NCBI GenBank assembly: GCA_946221915.1
Contig: CAMIKG010000016.1
Span: forward strand, 24,040 to 88,039
Reading direction: 5' to 3'
From: an uncultured Erwinia sp.
GTDB taxonomy: Bacteria > Pseudomonadota > Gammaproteobacteria > Enterobacterales > Enterobacteriaceae
DNA: 64,000 nucleotides
Within the stretch, counting starts at the first letter, position 1; each line of letters starts with the position of its first letter. This document shows, piece by piece, positions 1-7,572 of the stretch. The notes under the pieces are model-generated. The model searched no databases. It saw only the letters and a list, made by a program, of their open reading frames with translations, and was not told where the DNA came from. A program made the translations under genes and the position numbers.

Positions 1-573
1 ACCGCGTCGCGCAGCCTCCATCGCCAGGGCAGAATTGACATAGCTGCCGGTGATTTTAGCGCGTGCCGGTATCGAATTATCCGCGACCCGTCGCCAGCCT
101 GAGATTGTACAGGAGAGACCGTCTTGCCTGACATAAGCACGCATATTGAGGCTGTTGATTGATAAGCCGCTGCTGACGCCGGACAACTTTACGCCAAAGC
201 CGCTACCAGGCAGTAAATGCTGTTTATAAGCGATGGGTCGGATATAGCAGTCGCTATGCACTTCATTACGGCGCAGCAGGGACAGTACAATGTCATTAAG
301 CGCGTCGCAGGCGGGCAAATCATCGATCAACAGTAATGAAGCTGACTGCTGCAGACGACGAATATGATCATTCAGGCGAAAGATACTGACTCCGCCATCG
401 GTCACCTGCGCGTAGCCGCGGATCCCTTCAAACACACCCGTACCATAGTTAAATGCCTGGGTCGTGATCGGCAATGTCGCCTCGCTGGCGTCAACGAATG
501 CACCATTTAGATAGGTCCAGCGGTGGTGGCCTGGCCGGGCTTCGCTGGCGCTATGGGCTACGTGATTCTCCAT
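1..573 (-). CDS. Branched-chain-aminotransferase-like PLP enzyme (partial)
   Basis: N-terminal 191 residues of a fold-type IV PLP aminotransferase of the IlvE/D-amino-acid-transaminase group; the 3' part lies beyond base 1. I read it by translating the minus strand from ATG at 573-571. Visible family marks are FNYGTGVFEGIRGY (about residues 41-54), RLNDHIRRL (66-74) and the region of the PLP lysine, IPARAKITGSYVNSAL, with Lys173 the likely Schiff-base residue. The start shares one base with the stop of the upstream ligase gene (TAATG), so the two are translationally coupled. By family it would exchange an amino group between a (branched-chain) amino acid and a 2-oxo acid. It is unlikely to be the housekeeping ilvE, which sits in the ilv operon; here it belongs to an accessory operon. 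Substrate unknown. Confidence 0.85.
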   Translation of the reverse strand, partial: MENHVAHSASEARPGHHRWTYLNGAFVDASEATLPITTQAFNYGTGVFEGIRGYAQVTDGGVSIFRLNDHIRRLQQSASLLLIDDLPACDALNDIVLSLLRRNEVHSDCYIRPIAYKQHLLPGSGFGVKLSGVSSGLSINSLNMRAYVRQDGLSCTISGWRRVADNSIPARAKITGSYVNSALAMEAARRG

Positions 574-1982
574 TACTTGAATCCCCGTTTGATCAGCGCA
601 AGCGCGGCATCCCGGTCACTGTTGTCGGCAGCAGGACGGCGGTCATGTAAACGCGCCGCTTTCCAGCTTACCATGGCGGAGGTACTGGTCACCGCGGCCG
701 TTTCGCCTGCGACAAGATTGAGTTTGACGCCGGCCAGAGTTTGCTCCATATGCTGCTTTACTCTGACCAGCCTGGCGCTCACATCGTCGTGCTGTGCAAA
801 CATCTCAACAGTGATATTCAGAACATCCACACCCTGCTGGTGATCAATTTCAATCGCATAATCAAGACAATCGTGCAGGTGATCCAGCAGCGCCCGTTCC
901 AGGTCCCACGCGCAGTACGCTGTTCCATTGAGGGTCAGAACATCGCGGACGCGACCAATTGGCGTAATTTTCTGACTACCATCAGGCATATAGGTGGAGC
1001 GGACCAGATCGCCGGTACGATAACGTATAAGCGGCTTTTGGCCCCGATAGAGATGGGTAATAACCAGCTCGCCGGTTACCTGACTGCCTGTCACATCGAA
1101 ATTGATGCCCGTGACCGGGTCGATGATTTCATAGTAATTGTTGAGCGGGACGGTATATAAGTAATTGTCATAGGCGCAGACCGCCAGGATAGACGATTCT
1201 TGCGAAGCATACATGCAGCTGTAGACCTGCGCGCCCCAAACTTCGCCAATATTGCGCAACAGCGCCGGGGTAGTGAGTTCGCCGACAGTAAGAATCAGCC
1301 TGATACTGCTGGAAGAGGGATCCTGGCCGGCATCTTTAATAAAACGAGCGACTGAAATGGCGACAGCCGGAGTGCAGACCAGCGCCGTGATTTTTAAATC
1401 ATTAATTAATGACATCACCCGCTTCATACCCACCACCGGTGAGCGTGGCCACATTTTTACCACGGCATAACCGAGGCTGCGAAATACATCCTCAAAGGTA
1501 TCACCCGTCGAGTGCAGTTCGGTCGGCCCCATGACACCGACAATATGATTGTCGCCATGCTGGGAAAAGATATCGCGGTAATGAATAATCAGCGGTGTGT
1601 TGTTGTGAATAGAGTCCGTTTCATTTCGCGGGCATGGTGTCGGTTTGCCTGTGGTACCGGTGGTTTCATAATAAATCCAGCTTTGGTGTAAAGGTGCTGA
1701 TACCATTGCTGCACCCTGATTTCTCAAATCATCTTTAGTGGTGAAGGGTAAGTTGCGTAAGTTCTCGGTGGTCAGGGCGGCGATATCTGCAGTCGTTAAG
1801 CCTTTCAGATGTTCACGATAAAAGGGAGAGTGCGTCGTGACATATTTTATCACATCACGCAGCTGGTCATTCTGATGATTATAAAGCTGTTTTAAACTAA
1901 ACTTACCTGATTCAAAATGAGTATGTTGCCGATAAATATCTTTTGCTTTCTCAATTATATCTTCTTTGAAAATGGCGTACAT
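573..1982 (-). CDS. PaaK-like AMP-forming acyl/aryl-CoA ligase family protein
   Basis: A 469-residue adenylate-forming enzyme of the phenylacetate-CoA ligase/coenzyme F390 synthetase type. The P-loop-like motif reads TTGTTGKPTPCPRN (about residues 108-121), where most PaaK proteins have SSGTTGKP. The hinge region has RYRTGDLVR, followed by GRVRDVLTLNG, and the C-terminus has WKAARLHDRR, like the terminal motif of PaaK relatives. No carrier-protein or thioesterase domain is attached. A strong Shine-Dalgarno AAGGAG lies before the ATG at 1982. The gene is third in a four-gene operon and overlaps the aminotransferase start by one base. The family activates a carboxylic acid with ATP and usually passes it to CoA; whether CoA, an amine or a partner protein is the acceptor here cannot be read from sequence. 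Confidence 0.8.
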   Translation of the reverse strand: MYAIFKEDIIEKAKDIYRQHTHFESGKFSLKQLYNHQNDQLRDVIKYVTTHSPFYREHLKGLTTADIAALTTENLRNLPFTTKDDLRNQGAAMVSAPLHQSWIYYETTGTTGKPTPCPRNETDSIHNNTPLIIHYRDIFSQHGDNHIVGVMGPTELHSTGDTFEDVFRSLGYAVVKMWPRSPVVGMKRVMSLINDLKITALVCTPAVAISVARFIKDAGQDPSSSSIRLILTVGELTTPALLRNIGEVWGAQVYSCMYASQESSILAVCAYDNYLYTVPLNNYYEIIDPVTGINFDVTGSQVTGELVITHLYRGQKPLIRYRTGDLVRSTYMPDGSQKITPIGRVRDVLTLNGTAYCAWDLERALLDHLHDCLDYAIEIDHQQGVDVLNITVEMFAQHDDVSARLVRVKQHMEQTLAGVKLNLVAGETAAVTSTSAMVSWKAARLHDRRPAADNSDRDAALALIKRGFK

Positions 1983-2086
1983 GTTGCACTCCTTAATGAA
2001 TAAAGGTTTGAAGCAAACAGTCTTTTTTGCGCAAAGTAATAAGCAAAAGTGAATCTTTGGCTTATTTTTAGAATGATGTTTTTTAT

Positions 2087-2509
2087 TTAGCGGTAGAGCG
2101 GCAGGTTTCCTGTCATTTTGGTGATTTTCTTTTTGGGACCAATCAGGCCGATCGCCACTAGCTCAATATTTTCGCTCTTTACCGAGGAAATACGCTCACC
2201 ATACTCGTCATAGGTTTTGCAGGACTGGGCTAATGCACTAAAGGGCATCAGGTAAATTTCCTCGTCATCTTTGGCGTTATTTTGCAGCTGGTAAAGATAA
2301 TCACCCGGCGCCAATAGTACGGGAAGTGGTGCGTAAATAACGCCGGGGTAATTTGCATTATCCAGGCTTTGCATATCCGGCCCGACAAGATTTTCTACCG
2401 TACGGCCAAAACTAATACCAATAACACTTGCCGCATTCATGGCAAGCCCGGCTGGGAGATTTTTGTCGATCACAATTGTACAGCGATGTTGGCTGGCATC
2501 GAATTTCAT
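2087..2509 (-). CDS. DUF2000 family protein
   Basis: A 140-residue protein that I recognise as the DUF2000 family (peptidyl-tRNA-hydrolase-2-like fold, function unknown). Typical stretches are the opening CTIVIDKNLPAGLAMNAASV (about residues 10-29), the glycine-rich segment after it, PLPVLLAPGDYL and the C-terminal GLIGPKKKITKMTGNLPLYR. No signal peptide or membrane segment is visible. The ATG at 2509 follows GAGGGC at good spacing. It is the second gene of the operon, 29 bp after the Dabb gene and 104 bp before the ligase gene. Its role in the operon is unknown; catalysis or binding of a small substrate is only a guess from the fold. Confidence 0.75.
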   Translation of the reverse strand: MKFDASQHRCTIVIDKNLPAGLAMNAASVIGISFGRTVENLVGPDMQSLDNANYPGVIYAPLPVLLAPGDYLYQLQNNAKDDEEIYLMPFSALAQSCKTYDEYGERISSVKSENIELVAIGLIGPKKKITKMTGNLPLYR

Positions 2510-2538
2510 CTAAAGCCCTCAGTTCAATCTGGTGCTTT

Positions 2539-2895
2539 TCAGCAAGCAATTGAGAATTCATTTAAAACGGAGAGTAAACCGGTGTTGAGCGTGAAGTCGC
2601 TGGCAAGCTCAATGTCTACAACGCTCCAGTCCGCTATGGCGCGCCATTTTGCTACTCCAGCCTGGTGATCAGGATGAACGATATAGGCGTTAAGCGCTTC
2701 GCGATTTTCAAACAGGCCGATAACCACAAAATCTGCGGCGATGTCGCGTCGGGTGGTGTTTCGACCACAGGTCCACCCTTTAATTTCCTCAATGTAATTG
2801 GGGTGAGCGCGTGTCGATCTTTCGGCGTCAATAGCCTCAAGAGTAGCCCATCCCCACTGTTTTTTAAACGAAAACAAGACAATATGCATCAACAT
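2539..2895 (-). CDS. Dabb-family (stress-responsive A/B barrel) protein
   Basis: A 118-residue protein of the dimeric alpha/beta-barrel Dabb type. Marks are the beta-strand start MHIVLFSFKK (residues 3-12), the middle segment DFVVIGLFENREALNAYIVH and the HPDHQAGVAKW region (about 73-83), which resembles the family motif around HPxHxxV. Dabb proteins include small cyclases and monooxygenase-like enzymes as well as proteins with no known activity. It is the first gene of the minus-strand operon and starts 163 bp from the divergent Lrp-type gene. The tail after residue 100 is not typical of the family. A metabolic role with the ligase and aminotransferase is an inference from the operon only. 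Confidence 0.75.
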   Translation of the reverse strand: MLMHIVLFSFKKQWGWATLEAIDAERSTRAHPNYIEEIKGWTCGRNTTRRDIAADFVVIGLFENREALNAYIVHPDHQAGVAKWRAIADWSVVDIELASDFTLNTGLLSVLNEFSIAC

Positions 2896-3058
2896 AGCTG
2901 TCAGTTCCTTTCTGCTGTCTGCTTTGATAAATCATTAAAAAACCGAAAGTATTATGCAGTAACTGGCTGGAAAATTGTTACCTATATTGCTTGTTTATTC
3001 GGCACTAATGGGAAAAAATAACCCGTGGATGGTTCTAAAAAGAAAGGAATTTACCTCT
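2896..3058. promoter_or_regulatory. Divergent control region of accessory operon and Lrp-type gene
   Basis: This 163-bp AT-rich gap lies between the divergent starts of the Dabb operon and the Lrp/AsnC gene, so it must hold both promoters. Lrp/AsnC regulators commonly control a divergently placed neighbour, so the operator is probably here. I could not single out -10 and -35 boxes with confidence. Confidence 0.5.
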
Positions 3059-3547
3059 ATGACACTCAGCCTGACAGAAATGAAAATCCTCAAGCTGTTG
3101 CAGGATGATGCGCGGGTCACCAACCAGGTGCTGGCGGAGAAGATCGGCATGTCGGCATCTCCCTGCTGGCGCAAAGTGCGCAAGCTTGAGGAAGATGAAG
3201 TGATTCAGGGCTACCGCGCGGTGCTGAATCGAAAAAAAATTGGTCTTGGCGTGATGGTGTTTATTCGTGTGGCAATAGACAGCCACAGTGAAGCGGAAGC
3301 GAAAAAATTCGAGGAAGAGGTGACGGCGCTGGAGGATGTGGTGGCCTGCTACAGCATCGGTGGTGATGCGGATTTCCTGTTACAAGTAGTGGCGTCCGAT
3401 CTCGACTCTTATGCGGATTTTGCCATGTCGGTAGTGCGCAGGCTGCCGGGCATTAAAGAGATGCAGAGTATGTTTGTGCTGAAAGAGATTAAGCCGCTGG
3501 TGACCTATCCGATTAAAAAGATGAGCGAGGGCGCATCGGCAGGGTAA
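3059..3547 (+). CDS. Lrp/AsnC family transcriptional regulator
   Basis: A 162-residue feast/famine regulator. The N-terminal winged helix-turn-helix (about residues 1-60) contains LQDDARVTNQVLAEKIGMSA and SPCWRKVRKLEEDEVIQGYR; the C-terminal RAM ligand-binding domain (about 65-150) contains GGDADFLLQVVASDLDSYAD. The ATG at 3059 follows AAAGGAATTTACCTCT; an upstream in-frame ATG at 2975 would add 28 residues that do not look like the family. The paralogues Lrp and AsnC act on amino-acid metabolism, and the neighbouring operon encodes an aminotransferase, so an amino acid or its keto acid is a reasonable effector. That pairing is inference from divergent gene order. Confidence 0.88.
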   Translation: MTLSLTEMKILKLLQDDARVTNQVLAEKIGMSASPCWRKVRKLEEDEVIQGYRAVLNRKKIGLGVMVFIRVAIDSHSEAEAKKFEEEVTALEDVVACYSIGGDADFLLQVVASDLDSYADFAMSVVRRLPGIKEMQSMFVLKEIKPLVTYPIKKMSEGASAG

Positions 3548-3584
3548 CAGGGCAGAAACAGCACGGCATCTCAGTTGCTTGCTT

Positions 3585-3609
3585 CCCTCCCCCACGTGGT
3601 GGGGGAGGG
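3585..3609. repeat. C-rich hairpin repeat, single-hairpin copy
   Basis: Perfect inverted repeat CCCTCCCCCAC (3585-3595) / GTGGGGGAGGG (3599-3609) with a 3-base loop, directly followed by GATC. It is equivalent to the second hairpin of the paired elements at 27254-27364 and 34503-34606. It lies between the convergent ends of the Lrp gene and tas, so it could also form a hairpin at both transcript ends, but there is no U-tract. Confidence 0.8.
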
Positions 3610-3702
3610 GATCAGTTCGGTAAAGTGTTAGAAACGTGTTCTTCGCTGACCCATATTAGCGTCCGAGGCGCCGTGTCGTCTCCGCTGCGGGTGGCCTGCG
3701 CC

Positions 3703-4743
3703 TTATGGCGCCGGATAGGTATAGCGACGGTGAATCGCTTCCAGTTCCTGCACCACCTCTTCACTCAGCGTCAGGTTAAAGCTGTCGATATTGATCTTCA
3801 GCTGCTCCAGCGTGGTCGCCCCCAGCAGGGTGCTGGCGACAAACGGTTGCTGACGCACAAAGGCCAGCGCCATCTGTGAAGGATCGAGATTGTGCTTCTT
3901 CGCCAGATCGACATAGGCGGCAATCGCCTGCTGTGACTGCTCACCGCTGTAGCGGGTGAAGCGGCTAAACAGCGTATTACGCGCACCCGCCGGTTTGGCG
4001 CCGTTCAGGTATTTACCGCTCAGCGTGCCGAATGCCAGGCTGGAGTAAGCCAGCAGTTCGACGCCTTCATGCTGGCTGATTTCCGCCAGCGCCAGCTCAA
4101 AGCTGCGGTTCAGCAGGCTGTACGGGTTCTGAATGGTGACGATGCGCGGCAGCTCGTGCTTTTCCGCCAGCTGCAGATAACGCATCACGCCCCAGGCGGT
4201 CTCATTCGACACGCCGATATAGCGAATTTTGCCCGCACGTACCTGCTCGTTCAGCGCTTCCAGCGTCTCCAGCAGCGTGACCGGTACACTGGCGTCGTGG
4301 TACTCATAGTTCAGCTTGCCGAAGTAGTTGGCCGGGCGCTGTGGCCAGTGCAGCTGATAAAGATCGAGGTAATCGGTATTCAGGCGTTTCAGTGAGGCAT
4401 CCAGCGCTTCACGGATATTTTTGCGATCCAGCGCCTGATTCGGGCGGATTGACGCGTCATTGCCGCGGGCAGGACCGGCGACTTTCGACGCCAGCACGAT
4501 CTTGTCGCGGTTACCGCGCGCTTTAATCCAGCTGCCAATATATTGTTCAGTTAACCCCTGGGTTTCCGGGCGCGGAGGCACCGGGTACATCTCAGCGGTA
4601 TCAATCAGGTTGATACCGGAACCTAATGCCAAATCCAGTTGAGCGTGGGCGTCGGCTTCGCTGTTCTGCTCACCAAACGTCATGGTTCCTAGCCCCAGCT
4701 GACTCACTTCCAGTGTGCTGTGGGGGATACGGTGGTATTGCAT
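3703..4743 (-). CDS. tas: Aldo/keto reductase Tas
   Basis: A 346-residue NADP(H)-dependent aldo/keto reductase, the same length as E. coli Tas. It opens MQYHRIPHSTLEVSQLGLGT; the TIM-barrel catalytic set includes the Asp of INLIDTAEMYP (about residue 52), the Tyr of the same segment, Lys in LASKV and His in LYQLHWPQ. The NADPH-binding end has STLLGATTLEQL. The start at 4743 was chosen over 4794 because AAGGAAG precedes it and the extra 17 residues are not conserved. In E. coli, tas can complement tyrosine auxotrophy and is linked to starvation mutagenesis; its physiological substrate is unsettled. It lies downstream of ygdR in the same direction, as in E. coli. Confidence 0.93.
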   Translation of the reverse strand: MQYHRIPHSTLEVSQLGLGTMTFGEQNSEADAHAQLDLALGSGINLIDTAEMYPVPPRPETQGLTEQYIGSWIKARGNRDKIVLASKVAGPARGNDASIRPNQALDRKNIREALDASLKRLNTDYLDLYQLHWPQRPANYFGKLNYEYHDASVPVTLLETLEALNEQVRAGKIRYIGVSNETAWGVMRYLQLAEKHELPRIVTIQNPYSLLNRSFELALAEISQHEGVELLAYSSLAFGTLSGKYLNGAKPAGARNTLFSRFTRYSGEQSQQAIAAYVDLAKKHNLDPSQMALAFVRQQPFVASTLLGATTLEQLKINIDSFNLTLSEEVVQELEAIHRRYTYPAP

Positions 4744-4909
4744 TTGCCGGCTTCCTTTTTTCATTTTGGAATGGATTAATCCTGGGTGCAGCATTTTTGA
4801 CTATAACCGCGTGAGGGGAGAGGGGGAAGAGGGGATTTAGTCTGAAATGCGCAGAAGGCACGCGCCGCGCGCAGGCTGGCGGCGCGGCGGACATGATAGT
4901 CAGCGGGAA

Positions 4910-5125
4910 TTAACGTTCAATAATGGTCGAGACTTCGTCGCCGTTAATCTGCAACTCGTGGCCTGATTCATCGACATACTTGATAAGCCCGGTCTCTTTA
5001 TCGATCACTGGCTTGCCGTCGGTCATGATCATCTTGCCATCTTTCGTCGCCATGACATAATCGCTGCTGCAGCCGCTTACCAGTAATACCATCGCCATTG
5101 CCGCCGCACTTAACATCCACTTCAT
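4910..5125 (-). CDS. ygdR: YgdR-type small lipoprotein (DUF903)
   Basis: A 71-residue lipoprotein. The signal peptide MKWMLSAAAMAMVLLVSGC ends in a lipobox with Cys19 as the lipidated residue, followed by Ser-Ser, which predicts outer-membrane sorting. The mature part is a short SH3-like DUF903 domain: SDYVMATKDGKMIMTDGKP, then VIDKETGLIKYVDESGHELQ. It is a paralogue of the lipoprotein encoded at 36683-36907. The gene lies 107 bp after ygdQ and upstream of tas, the E. coli order. Function is unknown in all relatives. Confidence 0.9.
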   Translation of the reverse strand: MKWMLSAAAMAMVLLVSGCSSDYVMATKDGKMIMTDGKPVIDKETGLIKYVDESGHELQINGDEVSTIIER

Positions 5126-5232
5126 CCAGGCTCTCCCGCAGTTTTCTCTTCAGTCTATCAGTGTAGTAATAAACGTTTTTCTGCGGGAGATTAATCACAG
5201 GATTCTGAATTGCACCGGCGATCGCTTCCTGC

Positions 5233-5943
5233 TTACAGGGCGTTCTTCTTGCCACGCATCAGATTCAGCGTCTCTACCGCCATCGAGAAGAACATCGCAA
5301 AGTAGATGTAGCCTTTCGGTACATGCACGTTGAAGCTCTCCAGAATCAGGGTGAAACCGACCAGAATCAGGAATGCCAGCGCCAGCATTTTCACCGACGG
5401 ATGGCGATCAACGAACTCACCCACTGCACGGGCGGCGAACATCATCACGCCAACGGCAATCACCACCGCAGCCATCATAATAAACAGATGATCGGACAGT
5501 CCGACGGCGGTAATCACCGAATCGAGGCTGAAGATAATATCCAGCAGCATGATCTGCACGATGGCGCCGAAGAAGGAGTGAACATTGGTTTTATGCTCTT
5601 CCTCACCGCCTTCGATGGTTTCATGGATCTCCATACTCGATTTCCACAGCAGGAACAGGCCGCCAAACAGCAGAATCAGGTCGCGCGTCGAGAACGCGTG
5701 ATCGAACAGCGTAAACAGCGGGTTGGTCAGACGCACCACCCAGGCAATCGAAGCCAGCAGGGCCAGACGCATAATCATCGCGCCAGCAAGGCCAAGGCGG
5801 CGGGCTTTGTTCTGTTGGTGTTTGGGCAGCTTAGCAACCACCAGCGAGAGGAAAATAATATTATCAATGCCAAGCACGATTTCCAGAATGGTCAGCGTGC
5901 CGAGGGCTAACCAGGCATTGGGATCTGCAATCCAGTCAAACAT
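5233..5943 (-). CDS. ygdQ: TerC-family inner-membrane protein YgdQ
   Basis: A 236-residue membrane protein of the TerC/YgdQ family with about seven hydrophobic segments. The two acidic family motifs are visible: GIDNIIFLSL (about residues 25-34), and SLDSVITAVG in the second half. A cytoplasmic acidic loop EGGEEEHKTN separates them. TerC relatives are linked to metal-ion export, manganese in particular, and to tellurite resistance; no activity is assigned to YgdQ itself. It lies directly downstream of mutH, separated by a repeat element, and ends upstream of ygdR. Confidence 0.92.
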   Translation of the reverse strand: MFDWIADPNAWLALGTLTILEIVLGIDNIIFLSLVVAKLPKHQQNKARRLGLAGAMIMRLALLASIAWVVRLTNPLFTLFDHAFSTRDLILLFGGLFLLWKSSMEIHETIEGGEEEHKTNVHSFFGAIVQIMLLDIIFSLDSVITAVGLSDHLFIMMAAVVIAVGVMMFAARAVGEFVDRHPSVKMLALAFLILVGFTLILESFNVHVPKGYIYFAMFFSMAVETLNLMRGKKNAL

Positions 5944-6066
5944 TGTGACGTCATATCCTAAACGAAAGTTAAACGGCGATTATACGCATCATCCATGGCG
6001 TCGGGAATCATTTAGCCGTTGCGGCGGAAAAATCCAGTTGCGGGTGAGGGTTCCGTGCCAGCACGA

Positions 6067-6164
6067 GGAACACGGGCCGATCGGAAAGTCGCTGTTCGTC
6101 ATCCCTGACCGCTCGGCCCACGCCATCCCTGGCGCGGGACGCTTTCCTCTTCTGCCCGTGTTCC
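6067..6164. repeat. Long palindromic repeat element, copy 1 (diverged)
   Basis: A 98-bp element bounded by GGAACACGGGC (6067-6077) and GCCCGTGTTCC (6154-6164). The inside carries CATCCCTG, ACCGCTCGGCC and GGCGCGGGACGCTTTCCTC, matching the same order in the copy at 57334-57434. It is the most diverged of three copies and lies between mutH and ygdQ, downstream of mutH, where a transcript would fold into one long hairpin. Confidence 0.8.
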
Positions 6165-6198
6165 CCGTACTTTACGTTTTTTCGTCGTCTGGGCGAGG

Positions 6199-6885
6199 TT
6201 ACAGTAAGAAATGGCGCGCCAGCAGCGGCGCGGTAAAGCTTTTCTTCAGATAAAAGCCGCGCGGCAGCGTCATGATCGGCTGACCGTTTTCACCAATTCC
6301 TTCCGTCAGCGCTTTACTGTTGGCGGCTTTCGGGCGGATCTGCAGATACTCGCCGTGACGCGCAGTAATGCGTTCCACCTGGCCGAGCACAATCATATCC
6401 ATTAGCTCTTCCCAGTCGCGGCGCAGCTGTTCTTCTTCCTGTGCGTCCGGGCTCCATAACAGCGGTGCACCGACCCGGCGCTCAGCCAGCGGAATGGCGC
6501 GATCGCCCTCGACCGGTATCCACAGCACCCGTGCGAGCTTGTGGCGCACATGGCTGGTCTGCCAGGTGACGCCGCTGTTGCCAGTCAGCGGCGCGACGCA
6601 GACGAAAGTCGTTTCCAGTGGACGGCCCAGGCTGTCGACCGGGATGGTTTTCAGTTCGACGCCGATCTCGGCAAAGTCCTGCTCCGGTTTGCTGCCCGCG
6701 CTGGCGCCAAGATGCAGCTCCAGCAGCGCCCCCACCCAGCCTTTATCGCGTTTCAGATCCGCTGGCATCACAACCTGCGCGCGCTGCGCCAGCTCCGCCA
6801 GCGTATTGCCCGCCAGTGACTGCGCGCGCGCCAGTAGGCTCGCCTCATCTTGAGGGGGAAGGATCTGCGGAAAATCAACGGCCAT
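6199..6885 (-). CDS. mutH: DNA mismatch repair endonuclease MutH
   Basis: A 228-residue endonuclease of the type II restriction fold that nicks the unmethylated strand at hemimethylated GATC sites when called by MutS-MutL. The catalytic triad is present at the E. coli positions: Asp70, Glu77 and Lys79 in EQDFAEIGVELKT. The C-terminal MutL-responsive part is full length (E. coli MutH has 229 residues). The ATG at 6885 is preceded by an AGGAATT sequence. The gene reads away from rppH across the DnaA-box region, the same layout as in E. coli. Presence of MutH implies a Dam-directed repair system in this organism. Confidence 0.97.
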   Translation of the reverse strand: MAVDFPQILPPQDEASLLARAQSLAGNTLAELAQRAQVVMPADLKRDKGWVGALLELHLGASAGSKPEQDFAEIGVELKTIPVDSLGRPLETTFVCVAPLTGNSGVTWQTSHVRHKLARVLWIPVEGDRAIPLAERRVGAPLLWSPDAQEEEQLRRDWEELMDMIVLGQVERITARHGEYLQIRPKAANSKALTEGIGENGQPIMTLPRGFYLKKSFTAPLLARHFLL

Positions 6886-6973
6886 AACAATTCCTGCGGC
6901 AGGGGTTAAAAAACAAACAGTTAACGCGCGGAACTTTTACCGCGTTCATGCTGCTGTGTAAAACCGTAATAAT

Positions 6974-6996
6974 AGCATGATAAATCATGCTTTTTT
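6974..6996 (+). terminator. Rho-independent-type hairpin facing away from mutH
   Basis: Perfect stem AGCATGAT (6974-6981) / ATCATGCT (6984-6991) with a 2-base spacer followed by five further T residues. Its U-tract is on the plus strand, although no plus-strand gene precedes it (mutH is on the minus strand). It would stop antisense transcription leaving mutH, or mark a small unrecognised transcript. Confidence 0.45.
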
Positions 6997-7079
6997 ACCC
7001 CTTCCACGTCAGGGTAAGTGAAGGGGTGGCAGCGGTTTTACCAGTTTGTCATCGATAATAAACAGGATCTTACACCGGG

Positions 7080-7478
7080 TTATCCACAGAAATATGGGAT
7101 AACTCCTTATTGAAAGGAATACTGTTTCGATTTACAGCCTTGACGACGGCTTTTTTTACCCGAATGAGTCATTTTGTGCGTAACTTATTGGCATAATCTG
7201 TGGATAAAAAAGGCGGTGCTCGATCTTTCGCCAACCGGAGAAATGCATGACTTATTCTGCGTTGTTCGGCGGATTGCGTAGAGTGAGTAACATCACTATC
7301 ACTATGATTGGTATCAATTAATTGAACTGCGCAGCCGGGATTTTCGCTGGCGGGTAAAAAGTTGTCCCCCCATCACTACCGAGTTCTGCACAAAGCTATC
7401 CACAGAAAACGTGAATAAGATCGCCTTTTTACGCGGCCCTCTGTTTATAACTTTTAATATATCTGTGAGTTATCCCAT
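7080..7478. promoter_or_regulatory. DARS2-like DnaA-reactivating region
   Basis: In the mutH-rppH gap, exact DnaA boxes TTATCCACA occur at 7080-7088 (plus) and 7199-7207 (minus), with a one-mismatch box CTATCCACA at 7396-7404. A 12-bp inverted pair GAGTTATCCCAT, holding weak boxes, frames the region (7094-7105 minus, 7467-7478 plus). A full IHF consensus TATCAATTAATTG lies at 7312-7324. In E. coli the gap between mutH and rppH (ygdP) holds DARS2, which promotes ADP-to-ATP exchange on DnaA with help from IHF and Fis. Position plus content make the same role here very likely; exact limits are my estimate. Confidence 0.8.
7312..7324 (+). promoter_or_regulatory. IHF binding site (consensus match)
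   Basis: TATCAATTAATTG fits the IHF core consensus WATCAANNNNTTR at every fixed position. It lies between the outer DnaA boxes of the DARS2-like region, where IHF binding is required in E. coli. Confidence 0.65.
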
Positions 7479-7572
7479 TGTTATCCGGTGTTGCCGGGCG
7501 CAAGCAGTGGTTTACCGTCTGTAAGGAGTATGAAACAATCAGAACATCCGAGTTTTAATTTGAGGTAGTCCG

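Noticed and set aside
7136..7152. Second terminator in the mutH-rppH gap (AGCC / GGCT then T-run)
   Set aside because: The stem has only four pairs with an eight-base loop, too weak to call.
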